From assembly GCF_011075055.1 (NCBI RefSeq), contig NC_058140.1:16865945-16929944 (forward strand): a DNA stretch of 64,000 nucleotides. The letters run 5' to 3'. The translations under genes and the position numbers were made by a program. Shown here piece by piece: positions 1 through 11,696 of the stretch. Source of the DNA: Mangifera indica. Its lineage: Eukaryota; Streptophyta; Magnoliopsida; Sapindales; Anacardiaceae. Every line of letters begins with the position of its first letter. The first letter of the stretch is position 1. The notes below the pieces were generated by a model, which was not told the DNA's origin, made no database searches, and saw only the letters and a list, made by a program, of their open reading frames with translations.

Positions 1-809
1 TTCAAAGTCTTCCCTCCCGAGTAACATATCACCACCTCCACCTCCATCCATTTGAAGCTGGGCGTTTACCACTCTTTTTTATTAAGTTTCAACAAGATAA
101 CAATCTAATATAATCCTATTAGCACGTTTATTAAATAAAATAAAATAACCACTTATTAAAAAGTCAATAAAAAAAATAATCGATAACCTGATTATCATAC
201 CTACAAAATCAATCGATAACTAAAAAATTAATATCTATTGGGTATAAGATAAATTAAATGTAAAAATAATAAAAAGAGATTAAAACTTTTTAACGTAATT
301 TGACATGATGATTGAAATCCCCCTAATGATGTAACTTTGAATAAGAATTTGAAACAATATATCTTCTATTTTTTCTTTTTTTGCTAGTTTTTTGTATTTA
401 TAGGATAATAAGGATAAATTATATTTAAATAATAGAATTCAGATATTTCTAATTTAAATATGATTTCAATTGATATCAAGAAAATATTTTATCTGATGAG
501 ATTTTGATTGATATCAAGAAAATGTTTCATCTGGTGAGATTTCTATTGCTATTTTGAAGTGAAAGGTTTATTCACTTTTGTAGGTGAATCAATGAATAAA
601 GCTCTTAAAAGTAATGACTTTATAAGTGAACTAAACTATGTAAGATAAACCTAAAGTATTTTATTATCAACATTTTATTAGGACTTTGCCAACGAACTAT
701 TGCCAGTCATATTAATTTTGGTGGCCCACCTTCCAACGCAGTACCCCATCAACATGATTCAATCTCATTTATTTATTTGATTCTACTGGAGCCATATAAT
801 TGTACTGTT
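1..809. other. AT-rich intergenic DNA with a short tandem repeat
   Basis: I see no gene here. The stretch is AT-rich with long A/T tracts. At about 467-550 a unit of roughly 40 bp occurs twice in tandem: ATTGATATCAAGAAAAT followed by TTT-ATCTG-TGAGATTT, with three or four mismatches between copies. Nothing else could be assigned. Confidence 0.6.
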
Positions 810-818
810 TTTCAGTTA

Positions 819-1672
819 AGCCAATTGACTATTTACCACGGAGGATTTGATGTAAACTTCTCATTAATTATTAAAAATTTAAATACTTATTAATTTATTA
901 AATTTTTTTATTATTAAAAATACAATTATTATTTAAAATTTATTTAATCTTAATTTTAAAAATTAATAATTTTTTTCTTGATCTCAAATTTTCTAAATTT
1001 AAAAATTGATTCTCTCCACCCCTTCCCTTCCAAGTCTAAGATTTGCCCAACTTTCATATTTCTTTTCATTGGCAACTGCCCTTAGCTTTATAAAAAATTT
1101 AAATTTCATCCCACTTCATCTTAAATTTTCATATCGTCGTTAACAACCTTCTTCCTCTACCACCGAATATGAGCCATCGATGTTCATCTTTTTACTATAT
1201 CTTTGCCATTTGAAGCAAAATTGAGCGAAAGATTTCACTTGATTTTTATCAATTTTTACTTTAAATTACAGAGATATGATAGAGAGATGGACACTGATGA
1301 CTTATACTCAATAATAGAGATGTTAGAAACAAAGGGAGAAAGCTGTCAACAACAATTTGAAGGTGAAGTGGGGGTAAAACCAAATGTTTTAAAAGGTTGG
1401 GGGTAGTTTTAGTATAATAAAATAGAGGGTGTACAAACTATAAACTTGAAAGAAGAAGTCAATTTTTAAATTTAAAATCTTAAAATTAAAAAAAAATTAT
1501 TAATTTTTAAAATTAATATAAAAATATTTTTTAAATAAAATCTTTAAATAATATTTTATCTTTTATAATAAAAATAAAATTTAATCAACAAAAAATTATT
1601 TACATTTTTTATATTTAACCGATAAAAAATTTAGTTTGCACCGACCAAGGGGTGAGAAATTGTCATCTGGCC
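819..1672. mobile_element. Mutator-like non-autonomous TIR element, copy 1
   Basis: The left end (AGCCAATTGACTATTTACCA, 819-838) resembles the left ends of the copies at 22287 and 58988. The right end is its inverted counterpart, finishing in ATCTGGCC at 1672. Both sides carry the same 9-bp word, TTTCAGTTA (810-818 and 1673-1681), the target duplication length typical of Mutator-like elements. The interior is AT-rich. A 67-codon open frame inside it has no recognisable similarity and I do not call it a gene. The first base of the left terminus is A instead of G, so the copy is somewhat decayed. Superfamily assignment rests on the 9-bp duplication and long imperfect inverted ends. Confidence 0.75.
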
Positions 1673-1715
1673 TTTCAGTTATTGGAAAACTAATGTTTGT
1701 ATCATGTCGTTCTTA

Positions 1716-1740
1716 CCATATATATATATATATATATATA
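1716..1740. repeat. (TA)n microsatellite
   Basis: About twelve consecutive TA units lie upstream of the DUF1645 gene. It is a simple sequence repeat with no other function apparent. Confidence 0.8.
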
Positions 1741-1934
1741 AAATTTAATAAATTAGCTTCGCCAACATTTTAATTTATTGACTTGCTTGTACCCCAAAAC
1801 AGCCATTATTACATCAGCCATGATGTCTCTCTCCCTCTCAATTCCCGATTATTCTATCAATAAACAAGGACCGTCAACTCTCTAGACGTTAAGATTAAGA
1901 TAAGAGACCTTCTAGAAATGAAAACTAACACGCA

Positions 1935-1940
1935 CACGTG
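1935..1940. promoter_or_regulatory. G-box/ABRE core CACGTG upstream of the DUF1645 gene
   Basis: A perfect palindromic CACGTG lies about 155 bp upstream of the start codon and about 105 bp upstream of the TATA box. G-box cores of this type bind bZIP and bHLH/PIF factors, and near a TATA box they often mediate ABA or light response. Function here is inference. Confidence 0.5.
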
Positions 1941-2043
1941 TACAGCTTATAGGGGATTTCATGAGCAAGGATTGACGCGTCCCTGTTGGTGTTCCTTGTT
2001 CTTCAAGTACCGCAGCTTTCAAAGCTCCAATTTGACTCGGAGC

Positions 2044-2050
2044 CTATAAA
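2044..2050 (+). promoter_or_regulatory. TATA box of the DUF1645 gene
   Basis: TATAAAT in the context GCCTATAAATGGCGG lies 50 bp upstream of the ATG. The leader would be short, about 20 nt, if transcription starts the usual 30 bp downstream. Confidence 0.6.
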
Positions 2051-2093
2051 TGGCGGTTAAATTGAAAAGGGCTGATTAAAACTTCAGATTCTT

Positions 2094-2894
2094 ATGAGTC
2101 TTTTCTCTCTCCCAAACCAAAGCAAGATGCAAGTTCGCCTTTCCACTCAAGAAAACACCAATCTTTCCGATCAGTTTGCAGAAGATTTCGCCGAAAAGTT
2201 AAAAATGAACCCTACTGAACAGAGAGAAGAACACCCTGAACCAGATGAAGATGAAGAGGAGTTTTCTTTCGTTTGTGTGAATCCTGATTCTCCAATTTCA
2301 GCGGATGAAGCTTTCTCTAACGGCCAGATCCGGACGATGTTTCCGATATTTGATCAAAGTCTGCTCTATGATTACGTTAATGATGACGGTGAAGTAAAAA
2401 CCAGCTCATCCACGTCTCGACGACCTCCGTTAAAGAAACTTTTCGTGGAAGAGCAGTCTGATCCGGAGGCCGAACCGGCCGGTCCGTTCTGTGAATGGAG
2501 GTCTAGTAAAACGGTGAAGGAAGCTTCACCGGATTCTTGCAAGAAGAGCAACTCCACAGGATTCTCTAAACTTTGGAGGTTCCGAGATCTCGTTGTTCGA
2601 AGTAGCAGTGATGGTAAAGACGCGTTTGTCTTTTTGGATAGCGGTAAGTATTCAAGTGAAAAGGGTGAGAAAGAGAAATCTTCAGTGAGCACAACCAAGG
2701 ATCAGAAAACAAGTGGAACGAATAAAAATGAAAAAGTGAAGAAGGTGAAGGCGGAACCGTTGTCGTCAATGTACGAGAAGCATTACTTGAAAAGAGAAGG
2801 TGATAGACGGAAATCGTCTTCGCCGTATCGACAAGATCTGGTTGGCTTTTTCACCACCGTTAATGGCTTGAGCAAGAACGTTCATCCATATTAA
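2094..2894 (+). CDS. DUF1645 family protein
   Basis: This is an intronless gene of 266 codons. The family signature is near residues 57-86: a Glu/Asp-rich stretch, then FSFVCVNPDSPISADEAF, then NGQIRTMFPIF. That acidic-to-FSF-to-FPIF arrangement is the hallmark of plant DUF1645 proteins. A second conserved block near residues 155-185 reads FSKLWRFRDLVVRSSSDGKD. The C-terminal half is Lys/Ser-rich and ends in a basic block (YEKHYLKREGDRRKSS) before a short hydrophobic tail. No signal peptide or membrane segment is visible. The ATG is preceded by a TATA box at the right distance. Family members are poorly characterised. Some rice and Arabidopsis members are stress-inducible, which fits the upstream CACGTG, but that is inference. 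Confidence is high for family and low for function. Confidence 0.92.
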   Translation: MSLFSLPNQSKMQVRLSTQENTNLSDQFAEDFAEKLKMNPTEQREEHPEPDEDEEEFSFVCVNPDSPISADEAFSNGQIRTMFPIFDQSLLYDYVNDDGEVKTSSSTSRRPPLKKLFVEEQSDPEAEPAGPFCEWRSSKTVKEASPDSCKKSNSTGFSKLWRFRDLVVRSSSDGKDAFVFLDSGKYSSEKGEKEKSSVSTTKDQKTSGTNKNEKVKKVKAEPLSSMYEKHYLKREGDRRKSSSPYRQDLVGFFTTVNGLSKNVHPY

Positions 2895-3459
2895 GCATTT
2901 TGGAATTTTGTTTTTTGGGGGATATTATTATTATTATTATTTGATTTTTACACGGAAATTTGTTAATATATATATAAGATAGATCGGTACTTTTTACGGG
3001 TCAGCTGGAGATTTTGCACTTAAATGTATTTATTTATTTATTTATTTTTATGCAATTACTCAAATTAATTGTATGAATTTTGGGGTTTTTGGTGAAAGTG
3101 GATGTATGACGTGTTAGACATAAAATAAAAAATAAAGAAATCCCTCAATTTCCATGAAAGTTAAAAGCCTAAAAGTCTAATTTTTCTTCCACCAATTTTA
3201 AGAAATGTATTCAAACTTTGTTCGAGCTTTGCTGAGACATTTATAGCAGCCAAGGTGCTGAGGTCAGGTGTCGGCAAGCGCTTTTGGGAAAGCTGGTTCC
3301 ATGGACGTATGAAAAGCATGAAGCGCGGCGGCTTCAGTGTAAACTTAAGAATGTCAAGTCAAATCATGAAAGATGAAACTTCGTTTCTTCTTCCTCCTTT
3401 TCGAAAACAAATAAGGAGTTGTCAAATGCAACAAATAGATAAAAGAGAAGAGTTACCTC
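2895..3459. other. 3' flank of the DUF1645 gene; no gene seen
   Basis: The stretch contains the presumed 3' UTR, with (TTA)n and (TTTA)n runs near 2927 and 3027, then unassigned sequence. Short open frames have no recognisable content. Confidence 0.5.
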
Positions 3460-3816
3460 TAGGGTTAGATTCGAGTTGAGCTGAGTTTGACTCGCAACCA
3501 GTTCAGACTCGGCTCGGTTTTTTTATGGCCGGTTCGAGTTCGGTTCAAGCTGACCTCGGCTCGACTCAAGTTTGGCTCGGCTCGTTTACGGTTCGGTTCG
3601 GCTCATTTTTTATATCAAAACGATATCGTTTTATATATATATATATATATAAATCAAAACGACGTCGTTTTATATAAAAAATTTTAAAAAAAATCAACCG
3701 AGCTAACCCGAGCCAACTCGAGCTCGATCGAGCCGAGCAGAGCCCGGCTCGTTTCGGGCTCGAACCGAGCCAAGCCGAGCTCGAGCTCGAGTTGACTCGG
3801 CTCAAATCCAGCCCTA
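3460..3816. mobile_element. hAT-like MITE with 8-bp target duplication
   Basis: The element starts TAGGGTTAGATTCGAGTT and ends in the inverted counterpart GGCTCAAATCCAGCCCTA. The flanking 8-bp word GTTACCTC occurs at 3452-3459 and 3817-3824. An 8-bp duplication with T/CAGGG termini is characteristic of hAT elements. The interior is dense in GGCTCG/CGAGCC motifs and carries a central hairpin with two related halves (AAAACGATATCGTTTTATA and AAAACGACGTCGTTTTATA) around a TA repeat. There is no coding capacity, so it is non-autonomous. Confidence 0.75.
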
Positions 3817-3832
3817 GTTACCTCTTCTAAAA

Positions 3833-4423
3833 GGCTAAAGGACTATTTCCCACTCAGGTTTATGAAGAGATAAATTTTCATTTGTTAATTTTAAAAATTT
3901 ATTAAAATTAAGAATAAAAATATTATTTAATTAAAATAAAAAATTTAAAAATTTATCACAATTCTCTTATAAGTTTAAAAATTAATAATTTTTTTTTAAC
4001 TAAAGTTTAAAAATGATCGAATCCCCTCCTAAGGGTTTCTTTTTCCTTTTTTGATGATCGGTTTTTCTAAACTCCTTTTCTTCAATTGAAGCATGCCAAT
4101 CTTTGGCTAAAACAAAAATGCATGTTTTCTTCTAATCTCTGGTGGGAGAGGATGATACAATGAAGATTGGTTGTTGGTCAAGATCAAGGTGGTTGTCGGA
4201 GAAGGGAAAAGAAAACTATAAGAGGGATTCAATCACTTTTTAAATCTTGGGTTAGAAAAAATTATGAGATTTTTAAACATAAAGAGAATATGATAGATTT
4301 TTAGTTTTTTTTAAGTAGTTTTGCTACATAATATTTTTACCTCTAACTATAATAGTAAATTTTAATATATGAGTAAGTATTTTAATTTTTTAAAGTTAAT
4401 ACACGGGAATTTGTAATTTGGCC
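3833..4423. mobile_element. Mutator-like non-autonomous TIR element, copy 2
   Basis: The left end is GGCTAAAGGACTATTTCCCA; the right end finishes in TTGTAATTTGGCC, its inverted partner. The exact 9-bp duplication CTTCTAAAA lies at 3824-3832 and 4424-4432. The left target site abuts the right target site of the hAT-like element, sharing base 3824, so the two insertions sit end to end. The interior is AT-rich and non-coding. The copy is shorter (591 bp) than the GC-rich-core copies at 22 and 59 kb. Confidence 0.78.
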
Positions 4424-4432
4424 CTTCTAAAA

Positions 4433-5376
4433 AACACTTCTTGCGGAGTTTGTGGAAATGGGCCACCACCGGCTATATGGAGCAGCAGTTTATGAGACAG
4501 CTCAAGCAAATGAGTAAAAAAAATTAATTAAGAGTTAAGAAGGAAAAGAGAATAAAAAGAGTGAATTAACAAGAGGAAGATTACAGCTAAGAATTTTCTA
4601 AGGGAGGCTTTTGTCTGTCAAGAGAGAGCTGGCTATCAGATTCTTGAACTTGGTCAAAATATAAACTGGTTCTTGTATTTTTGTCACTAAACTCACAATT
4701 AACATATATTACAGTTTCCACCTTCATTTCCATTGTTAATTTTCTGGTTTGCTTGGGATGGAAATATGTTCTTCATTAGGATTGTAAAATCTTTCTGCTT
4801 TTCGTCAACTTTCATAAATTCTGCAGAGATGTATCCAACGTCGATTCCAGTCAGCTAAATAATATTCAATCTCCGTTTACATATTAGCTGTGGGTGTTTA
4901 TGTTACCTCTCAATGATTTGGCGGTCTTACATGCACAAGCACAAGACCCAACTTTAACCATCAAGTACTCGAATGCTCTCATGATAAGGTAATTATAATG
5001 CAATCAGGCATAATAACTTGATTCTTGAACAACAGATGTGAAGCCTCTTTATTATCATGATGATCACCTGTATTTACATTCTCCCCAAATACTTCTAGAG
5101 AGCATTATTCCTCTCAAGACTTGTGTATCAGAAATATAGTACACCGAGCCCCAGTGACTCTGTTTTCAGGTGAAGTTACAAAGCAAACTAGGCATAACAC
5201 AGAGTGTCGTCATAGTTATTCGTTTTCAAGTTATATACATCACCATTAAGATATTACCAATACCCCACCAAACTTTGGTCAGAAGTAACTTATGGCAAAT
5301 CCCTGTTCACTTGTATTGATTAATCTTCTATGGTATATATTACAAGCACACCTGCATTTGTTGACATGTTAATGAA
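4433..5376. other. Intergenic DNA between TIR elements and the AMSH2-like gene
   Basis: I see no gene here. The right half is probably the 3' UTR and flank of the minus-strand AMSH2-like gene, whose stop codon is at 5377-5379. Nothing else is recognisable. Confidence 0.5.
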
Positions 5377-8300
5377 TCAGCGCAAGTCAAAGATCTCAAA
5401 CCTCAGATTTGAATTTGTGTAGACATTTGAGCAGTTCTCATAAATGGGGCTCCCATCAGCTGGTTCTTTGTGAGGATGAAATCCATCCTCTTGGCAGTTT
5501 TTCAGTACACTCATACCACAAGGATCAGTAAGCCGAAATATTCCGGAGCTTCTGAGGGAAATGCAGATTAAAGTTTTAGTAAAAGGAAAATTAGAAACCA
5601 TGTACTAGGAAAAAAGATTTGAATGCATTTGAGCAGTCAATAGAATCTTGAATTTGGTATCGCATGAATGGGTGATCACTGGAACATAATATTTTGAGAA
5701 AGCAAAACTGAAGGGGATTTCAAATATGACACTTCAGAGCGGTGAAAACAGAAACAACAAAACTAACATGCTTGACCTTCAATCCATAGCTATGGCCTCA
5801 TTAGGGATTTAAGCAGATAAAAGATGAATGATACAGTTGATAGCTACTGAACTACAGTGTAACAGTTGCGCACCTTGAGGAATCAGTTGGAGCCACAACA
5901 ATAGCAAAAGCCTCAGGTACCATTGCCTGAAAGGACCAAAAGGGAAAAATATATTATCACAGGAAAAAAAATGTAAATTTAGCTCATTAGCTTAAAAGGA
6001 AAAGCTATTCTGAAACTGAATCTTTATAATTAGTCCATTGCAAGACCTTAAAATTGTGTACGTCTTAAGTTTACTGTTTCAATTTACCTTGCACTGGCAG
6101 TAGTTTATTATTTCAGACAAAATGCAAAGTACTGATAAATTTTCTAAATAAAGATTCAGTATTAAAACAAAAAATGAGTTGACTAATTGACAAATTAACT
6201 GATATGTAAACAACCAAGGTGACTCTGGAATTCCCAGATGTATATATTAATAAATCTCCCACACACTTTCCATGTCCACCCACAATTTAGACTAAACATT
6301 AAAAGTTACCGATTATGCTATCATCTTCCAATAAATAGGAAGAGGTCTATTCCAAGGCGCTGCTTCCAACACCACGGTCATTTCCCACAAAGTTAAAATT
6401 AGAGGAAATGAAAAAAGTCACTTCAGGAAGTAATGTTCATAAAACAGTTACCTTGCTGTGAAATTAACAAATGATCATACACTCAATATAAGTAGAGAAG
6501 TCATTTAGAAAATTACTGGTGTCATGTCATAACTACTAGATCATCTGCATTTTAAATGTTACTTGCATTCAGAAAATAGAGGATTAATAGTTTTTTGTCC
6601 TACAAATTGATATTCTATATGTTGATATATGGGAACCTTTCACAAGATGAGATACTCAAAAAGGGAAAAGATGAGATAAATGAGCAATATGAAATTCCTT
6701 AATCAATGATAAGGATCATTTGTGATGAGGTTGGTTACCTGATATGAGTACTGAGTGTGCAGATCTATTGATGACATAAAACAACTTTGAGAAGGATGTG
6801 TCTGAAAAACAGAAATGAAAAAGACAGAAGAGTTCATCTCTGTTGAGGCAGTTTTCTGAATCTTGCATTTGAAAGAAGACAGTAAAGTTCAAAATGGGAA
6901 GGATCAGATGTAAAAATGGGGGAAAAAAATATAGAAAGAGAGGCATACATGAATCCATCCCACAGGAAAAAGAGACCGTTCATTTTGTATGGCAAAAACT
7001 TCCTCCTCATTAACAGCTTGACACTGCCATTTAGCATAGTTAAATTAGCAGCCAGCAGAATAGAGATTAAGGTCATCTAAAAGCACTGACAGTGAAATTT
7101 TCTCAATATAAATAAGGAAAAAGCTCTGAAGTACTCACAGAACTGGAAGTTGAATCCTGTTTTGGTATTATCAGAGTGGTCACATAGAAAGTCCTGTTTT
7201 CCTGGTTACATGAAGTAGTAGTTTCATGTAAATAATCCATACCATCAAATTAATTGAACTAGAGTAATTGGAAGCCAAAAAACATAGAAGTTGCTCTCTC
7301 GTGGCCACAACTAGTCTTATTTTGTTTGGTGGACAAACTCATTTGCATAGGGCAAGAAATTTAAGAACCCTGATAATGAGTAGGCACCGTATATAATTTT
7401 AACAAAGCCACCTAGATGTTATGCTGGTCATAGGAAAACTGGAATTATTTATAAATCAGGTACTTAAGATCAGTGATTAATACAATACAGGTCATGGAAA
7501 TTTTACTCAGGTAAAGGCTCATCAATGATAACATCAATCAGAGTTGAAAGCTGAGCTGAAGATTAGAGTGTATGCATAACATCAGTGCCAATCCAGGTCC
7601 ATGTTACATATTACAAAGTTCTACACAGACATGATTCAAGGCTTGATCTGAAACTTTTTTTTCCTCTCATGTTTGGGTTGGAGTAAATCATTTGAGCTTT
7701 TAGTTAACAAAAATGCATCCAACGAGAAACAGCTAACACTAGTTTACTTACTTGACTCATTATCCTTATACATTCCTTTATTTTTGAAAGCCTTTGTCAA
7801 ATTTTCAACCGTTCTAAAACTGTAAGTAAAATCTACAAAATTAATATCATGATTAAAGAGACCACGAGCAGACTTATTACCTAAGCCTAGCCAAGAAAAG
7901 CATCCATTTCTTCTATAAATAAATTTTTTTATTGAATGAATGAGCCAATATTTAAGCTTTCTTTGAGAATATACTGCATGCAACACTGATGAGATAAAAT
8001 AATGAACTTCATTTCAAATTTGCATAAGAGGAAGTGTGTCTCTTACAAGAAAAGCACCGAGAACCCCACAGGTTTCCAGATCCTTATCTGTGTTGTCTTT
8101 TGCAAGTTCAAGAAAATCTTCCATCAACTGTCCAGACTGATAAAAAAACATAATATTGGCTAATCAGCCATCAGTTTTTGAAGTAAAATATACAGAACTC
8201 CAGATGCTCCTTTTCTAGGAAGAAACATATGGAGCTGGAAAATAAAAAAAGTAAAATTGTAGATAAGTTAAAATGTTTAGAATAAAACCTACCATCATGA

Positions 8301-9469
8301 AGAACAAGTTAAAATGCCAGACCAGTGATGTTAAAAAAAGTCGAGTAAAAAGTAAAGTTCCTGAGTTCTTACTATATGTACATCTTGCAGGACTTTAGAT
8401 GACGATGGCTCATTGTGCGCCCTTTTATCCGAATTGTCTACTTTAATATGTGTAATGTGTGCACCTTGAGGTACACTCTCTACAAGGGAAAGTACAGGAG
8501 AAGGATGTGACTGAGTAACAGCATGAACAGTGATTCTCTGCCTTGTGCTCCCAGATTTATCATTATTTATAATCTTCAAGCTGAGAAGAAGACAAGGACA
8601 GCAGAACATTTGGTTTACTAGATGAAGAAGCTTCTACACAGCAATCAACTTAGGAAATCATTAAATTTCTGCAAGTTGACATACAAATCTAGAACAAGAG
8701 ACATGCAATACCTTTGACATGTGGTTTCAGCTGTATCACAACTTTCAACCTGTGTGATAAATCACAGAAAATGAAAAATCTGAGATCCACAAGCTCACAA
8801 CTTTCAACCTGTGTGATAAACCAAACTTTGAAAAACAGTCCTACAAATCATAGCGAGGAGTAGTCTGTTTACATCTAAAAAGAATGAGAGATGAAGAAAT
8901 ATTACCCCTAAGAAACTCTCAACATTCCAAAATTGATTAAGATTAAGTATTAGGTTAGGTTGTTCAGACCTCTAGAACGGGTAGAGATGACAGCAAAAAG
9001 GAATTTTGAACAAGTACAAAAGAATCATAATTAGCACAACAATTTTGAAAATGCTTTCGTAAAATTTAAACCATTTGACATTGGAAATAAATAATTTTAT
9101 CCAATCAAATTCAAGAAAAATAAATGACAAAAGAAAGATGAGGTTGTTCATACCTACTACAAGAAATGAGGATTATAGAGAAAAAGACATTGGAAAATTG
9201 ATGAAATAATATGGAACTCAAAAGATTAAAATAAATTGGAAGAATTTAAGCCATTGATCGATGGTTTTCTTTGATTAATTATATCATAAAACATTGAAGT
9301 TATTCATTTTTTTATTACTTCTAAAAGTAATTAATATTCAGTTAAAACTAATCTACAGCAACAGGTGTACTTTTACCTTCCTCTTAGTTACACCCAAATG
9401 ATTATGAACTTTCTGAGATCCTGCATCATTGCCAGCAGATGGTTCCTTTTCTTTAACTAACTGGTACAT
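5377..9469 (-). CDS. AMSH2: AMSH-like ubiquitin thioesterase 2 (JAMM/MPN+ deubiquitinase)
   Basis: Nine coding exons on the minus strand: 9377-9469, 8712-8749, 8373-8580, 8047-8136, 7139-7201, 6949-7023, 6739-6801, 5874-5926, 5377-5551. Joined they total 858 bp, 285 aa, with every junction in frame. AMSH enzymes are zinc metalloproteases that cleave K63-linked ubiquitin chains on endosomal cargo. Visible catalytic features are E134 in LETCGVLGAF and the JAMM motif H189-T-H191-x7-S199-x2-D202 (IHTHPSQSCFMSSID), followed by AMVPEAFAIVVAPTDSSR and the conserved C-terminus NSNLRFEIFDLR. The segment VTQSHPSPVLSLVES near residues 60-75 is typical of the plant AMSH2 subgroup, which lacks the N-terminal MIT domain. 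The start is the first ATG in this frame and sits directly after a splice acceptor. The N-terminal 50 residues are the least certain part. Confidence 0.9.
8738..8822. repeat. Short duplication covering a splice acceptor in the AMSH2-like gene
   Basis: The string CACAACTTTCAACCTGTGTGATAA occurs at 8738-8761 and again at about 8799-8822. On the minus strand the first copy holds the acceptor and first codons of the 38-bp exon 8712-8749, so a second, near-identical acceptor exists 61 bp upstream in the transcript. Confidence 0.8.
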
Positions 9470-9792
9470 CTGAACAAAAATATAAAATTACAACTATTCA
9501 AATAACCCATCCGCACAAAAATAAGAAAAAAAGAGCCAATACTCTACTAAACAAAGATTGATAAAAATCATCAGTGATCATGTGGCAAGATATTCTAGTT
9601 TTAGCAATTTTAAACTCTAATTTGAAAATTGTGTTTCCTTTGCAGTTTTCTTTTTCTGTCCAATGAAAACTTATTAGGTGATTATAAGATAGAGTAAAGT
9701 CTCCAGCATACTAATGAACTCCAAATTTCTCCTTTATATTCTTTCATGACGTTTAACATTAAAACGTACTACCAGGATATGGAGTATTATAC

Positions 9793-10330
9793 CTTGTAAC
9801 AATAACACTGTTTTGTAGAATTGACTGAGTTACTGAGCCCTGACCTGGAGAAGAAGAACAATTCAGTTAATGGCATGTAAAAGCCAGAGTTGAAATCAGA
9901 AATCATTTATAGGTTCATTTTCTTTCAGAAAAAGAAAAATTAATAATAAAAGAAGTTAATTTGCCGGTTCAATTCACAGACTCAACTGCTACGAAAAACA
10001 GACACGTGACATTAGGACAAGACAACGATATCTGGTTACAAAAAACAAGAGGGAAAAGGATAAACGAAGAGTAAGAAAATCATCAGAGACTCATGAGAAG
10101 AAAAAGAAACTCATACCTGAAACAGTGATTAGTCGATAGATATTTGATTGTGGTGGTAGATGAGTGGGATGGGGTGTAAGCATCTGCCCCGTACACACTG
10201 CTGCAACTAACTACGCTTTGTTGGGTGTATGATCCCACCTCAAGTACGGTGTAAGGCGGGTATATCCCAACTAACAATTTCTCTGGGCCGAACAAGGGCT
10301 CTTGAAATCGGGCAGATTATGTTTTGTATT
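9793..10330 (-). other. Leader exons of the AMSH2-like gene
   Basis: Two further exons fit upstream of the first coding exon: 9793-9844 (acceptor CTCCAG, donor GTATAAT) and one ending at 10117 (donor GTATGAG) that begins somewhere near 10300-10330. Spliced to the 9377-9469 exon they keep the main reading frame open for about 77 codons, but no ATG occurs in that frame. I therefore treat them as 5' UTR. An out-of-frame ATG at 10183-10181 opens a 43-codon upstream frame ending at 9457, overlapping the main start. Exon limits are inferred from splice consensus only. Confidence 0.45.
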
Positions 10331-10473
10331 AGAAAAAAAAAAAAAGAGAGAGAGAGAAGACCATCTTAGTCTAAGGAGAATACCATGCTTTCTCTTAAGG
10401 AGTACAGAATTTTTTGCCGTTCTCTCTAATTTTAAGTTACTTCATTGCTTTCTCCTTCCAGGATAAAAAATTA

Positions 10474-11696
10474 AGGGAAATTGAAATTTTTACAGTTATT
10501 TTAATTTGTGTATACATATATACCACTCATTTTAAAAATTAAACAAATATATCACAACAGTAATTTACTTTTCTAAAATACCCCTCTTTAAATTATCTAT
10601 ATTGAGATTCTCTTTTTTTTTTTGAAAATTTATTCTCTCTTCTTCCTCAATTTTCAAATGAGGATTCGTGCAAAGAGATCCTCTCTCTTTTTATTTACAA
10701 TCTTAAAACTGTATTATGATGAGTAAAATAAGATATTTGATAGAATTTAATTGAAAGAAATGAAGAGTTAACGTTTAATTAAAAAAAAAAGTTATAGAAA
10801 AATTTAAAAAATCATTGACATTAAATTAAAAAGGATTGGCGTTGGCCAACCCTTCAATTAAAAAAGGGTTGGCAAGGGCCCGCCATTTTATAAAATAAAA
10901 TGGCTGTCATTAATAAAAGGGTTGGCCTCGTAAAACTAAAAAGGGTTGGTGACGCCCCAACTCCTTTATTTTACTGCTATAAATTTTTTGAGTATTTTTT
11001 ATATGATGAGGTCATATAAGTTGAAATATTATTTTTATGAAAGAAAATTAAAAAATTTTTAAATGCAGTGAACCCCATTATATGAAAGAGAATCAAAAAA
11101 TCTTCAAATTCAATAGAACTCACTATATAGGTGTTGGCGTGAACTCAATCTTTTATACAATGAACTAAATTTTAAAAAAACATAAGTCAATAAGTGTTGG
11201 CATTGCCGCCAAGGGTTCGTATTAACGCCAAGGGGTTGGGGACGCCAACCCCTTCTTTGTCTGAAAATTTTTCAAATTTAAAATTTTGTATTTTATAATC
11301 ATTAATATAATATTATAACAACTTTAAACAATAAAAATAATAGTATTAAATAATCTAACAACATAAAATCACAACAAAATTAAATTTCACATGAATCAAT
11401 CATACATTATTTGATTTTCAATTATTCATAAAGAAAACACATAACATATAAGTTTTATTATTCAATCATATATTTTATTTGTTGAAGAATTTTTTTTTCC
11501 ATACTACATAGATTTCTTTTTTACTGGAAGGGTGAAGAAAAAAAGAGAGATGATATTCTCTCTTTCTGTATGAGTTATATCAATAAGGGTATTTTAGAAA
11601 AATATTATACTATTGTAGTTGTTTTGTTTAAACTTTAAAATTAATGATATATATGTATACACGGTAAAAAAAAAAAGATAAAAATTTCAATTTTCT
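10474..11696. mobile_element. 1.2-kb non-autonomous TIR element with GGGTTGGC-rich core
   Basis: Terminal inverted repeats are AGGGAAATTGAAATTTTTAC at the left and AGAAAATTGAAATTTTTATC read inward from the right. The flanking duplication AAAAATTA (8 bp) is at 10466-10473 and 11697-11704. Similarity between the arms extends over about 110 bp, including GTGTATACATATATA and the reverse-complement pair TCTAAAATACCC and GGGTATTTTAGA. The core carries many GGGTTGGC/GCCAACCC words and local hairpins, for example GCCATTTTATAAAATAAAATGGC-type symmetry near 10882-10905. It has no coding capacity. An 8-bp duplication suggests hAT, although the termini are not classical. Confidence 0.65.

Noticed and set aside
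1203..1406. 67-codon frame inside Mutator-like copy 1
   Set aside because: It starts at a non-ATG codon, has no recognisable similarity and is surrounded by element sequence.
10117..10295. Frame beginning MFGPEKLL as the start of the AMSH2-like protein
   Set aside because: The apparent start is TTG, with a TAA just upstream and no ATG. It is more likely leader sequence.
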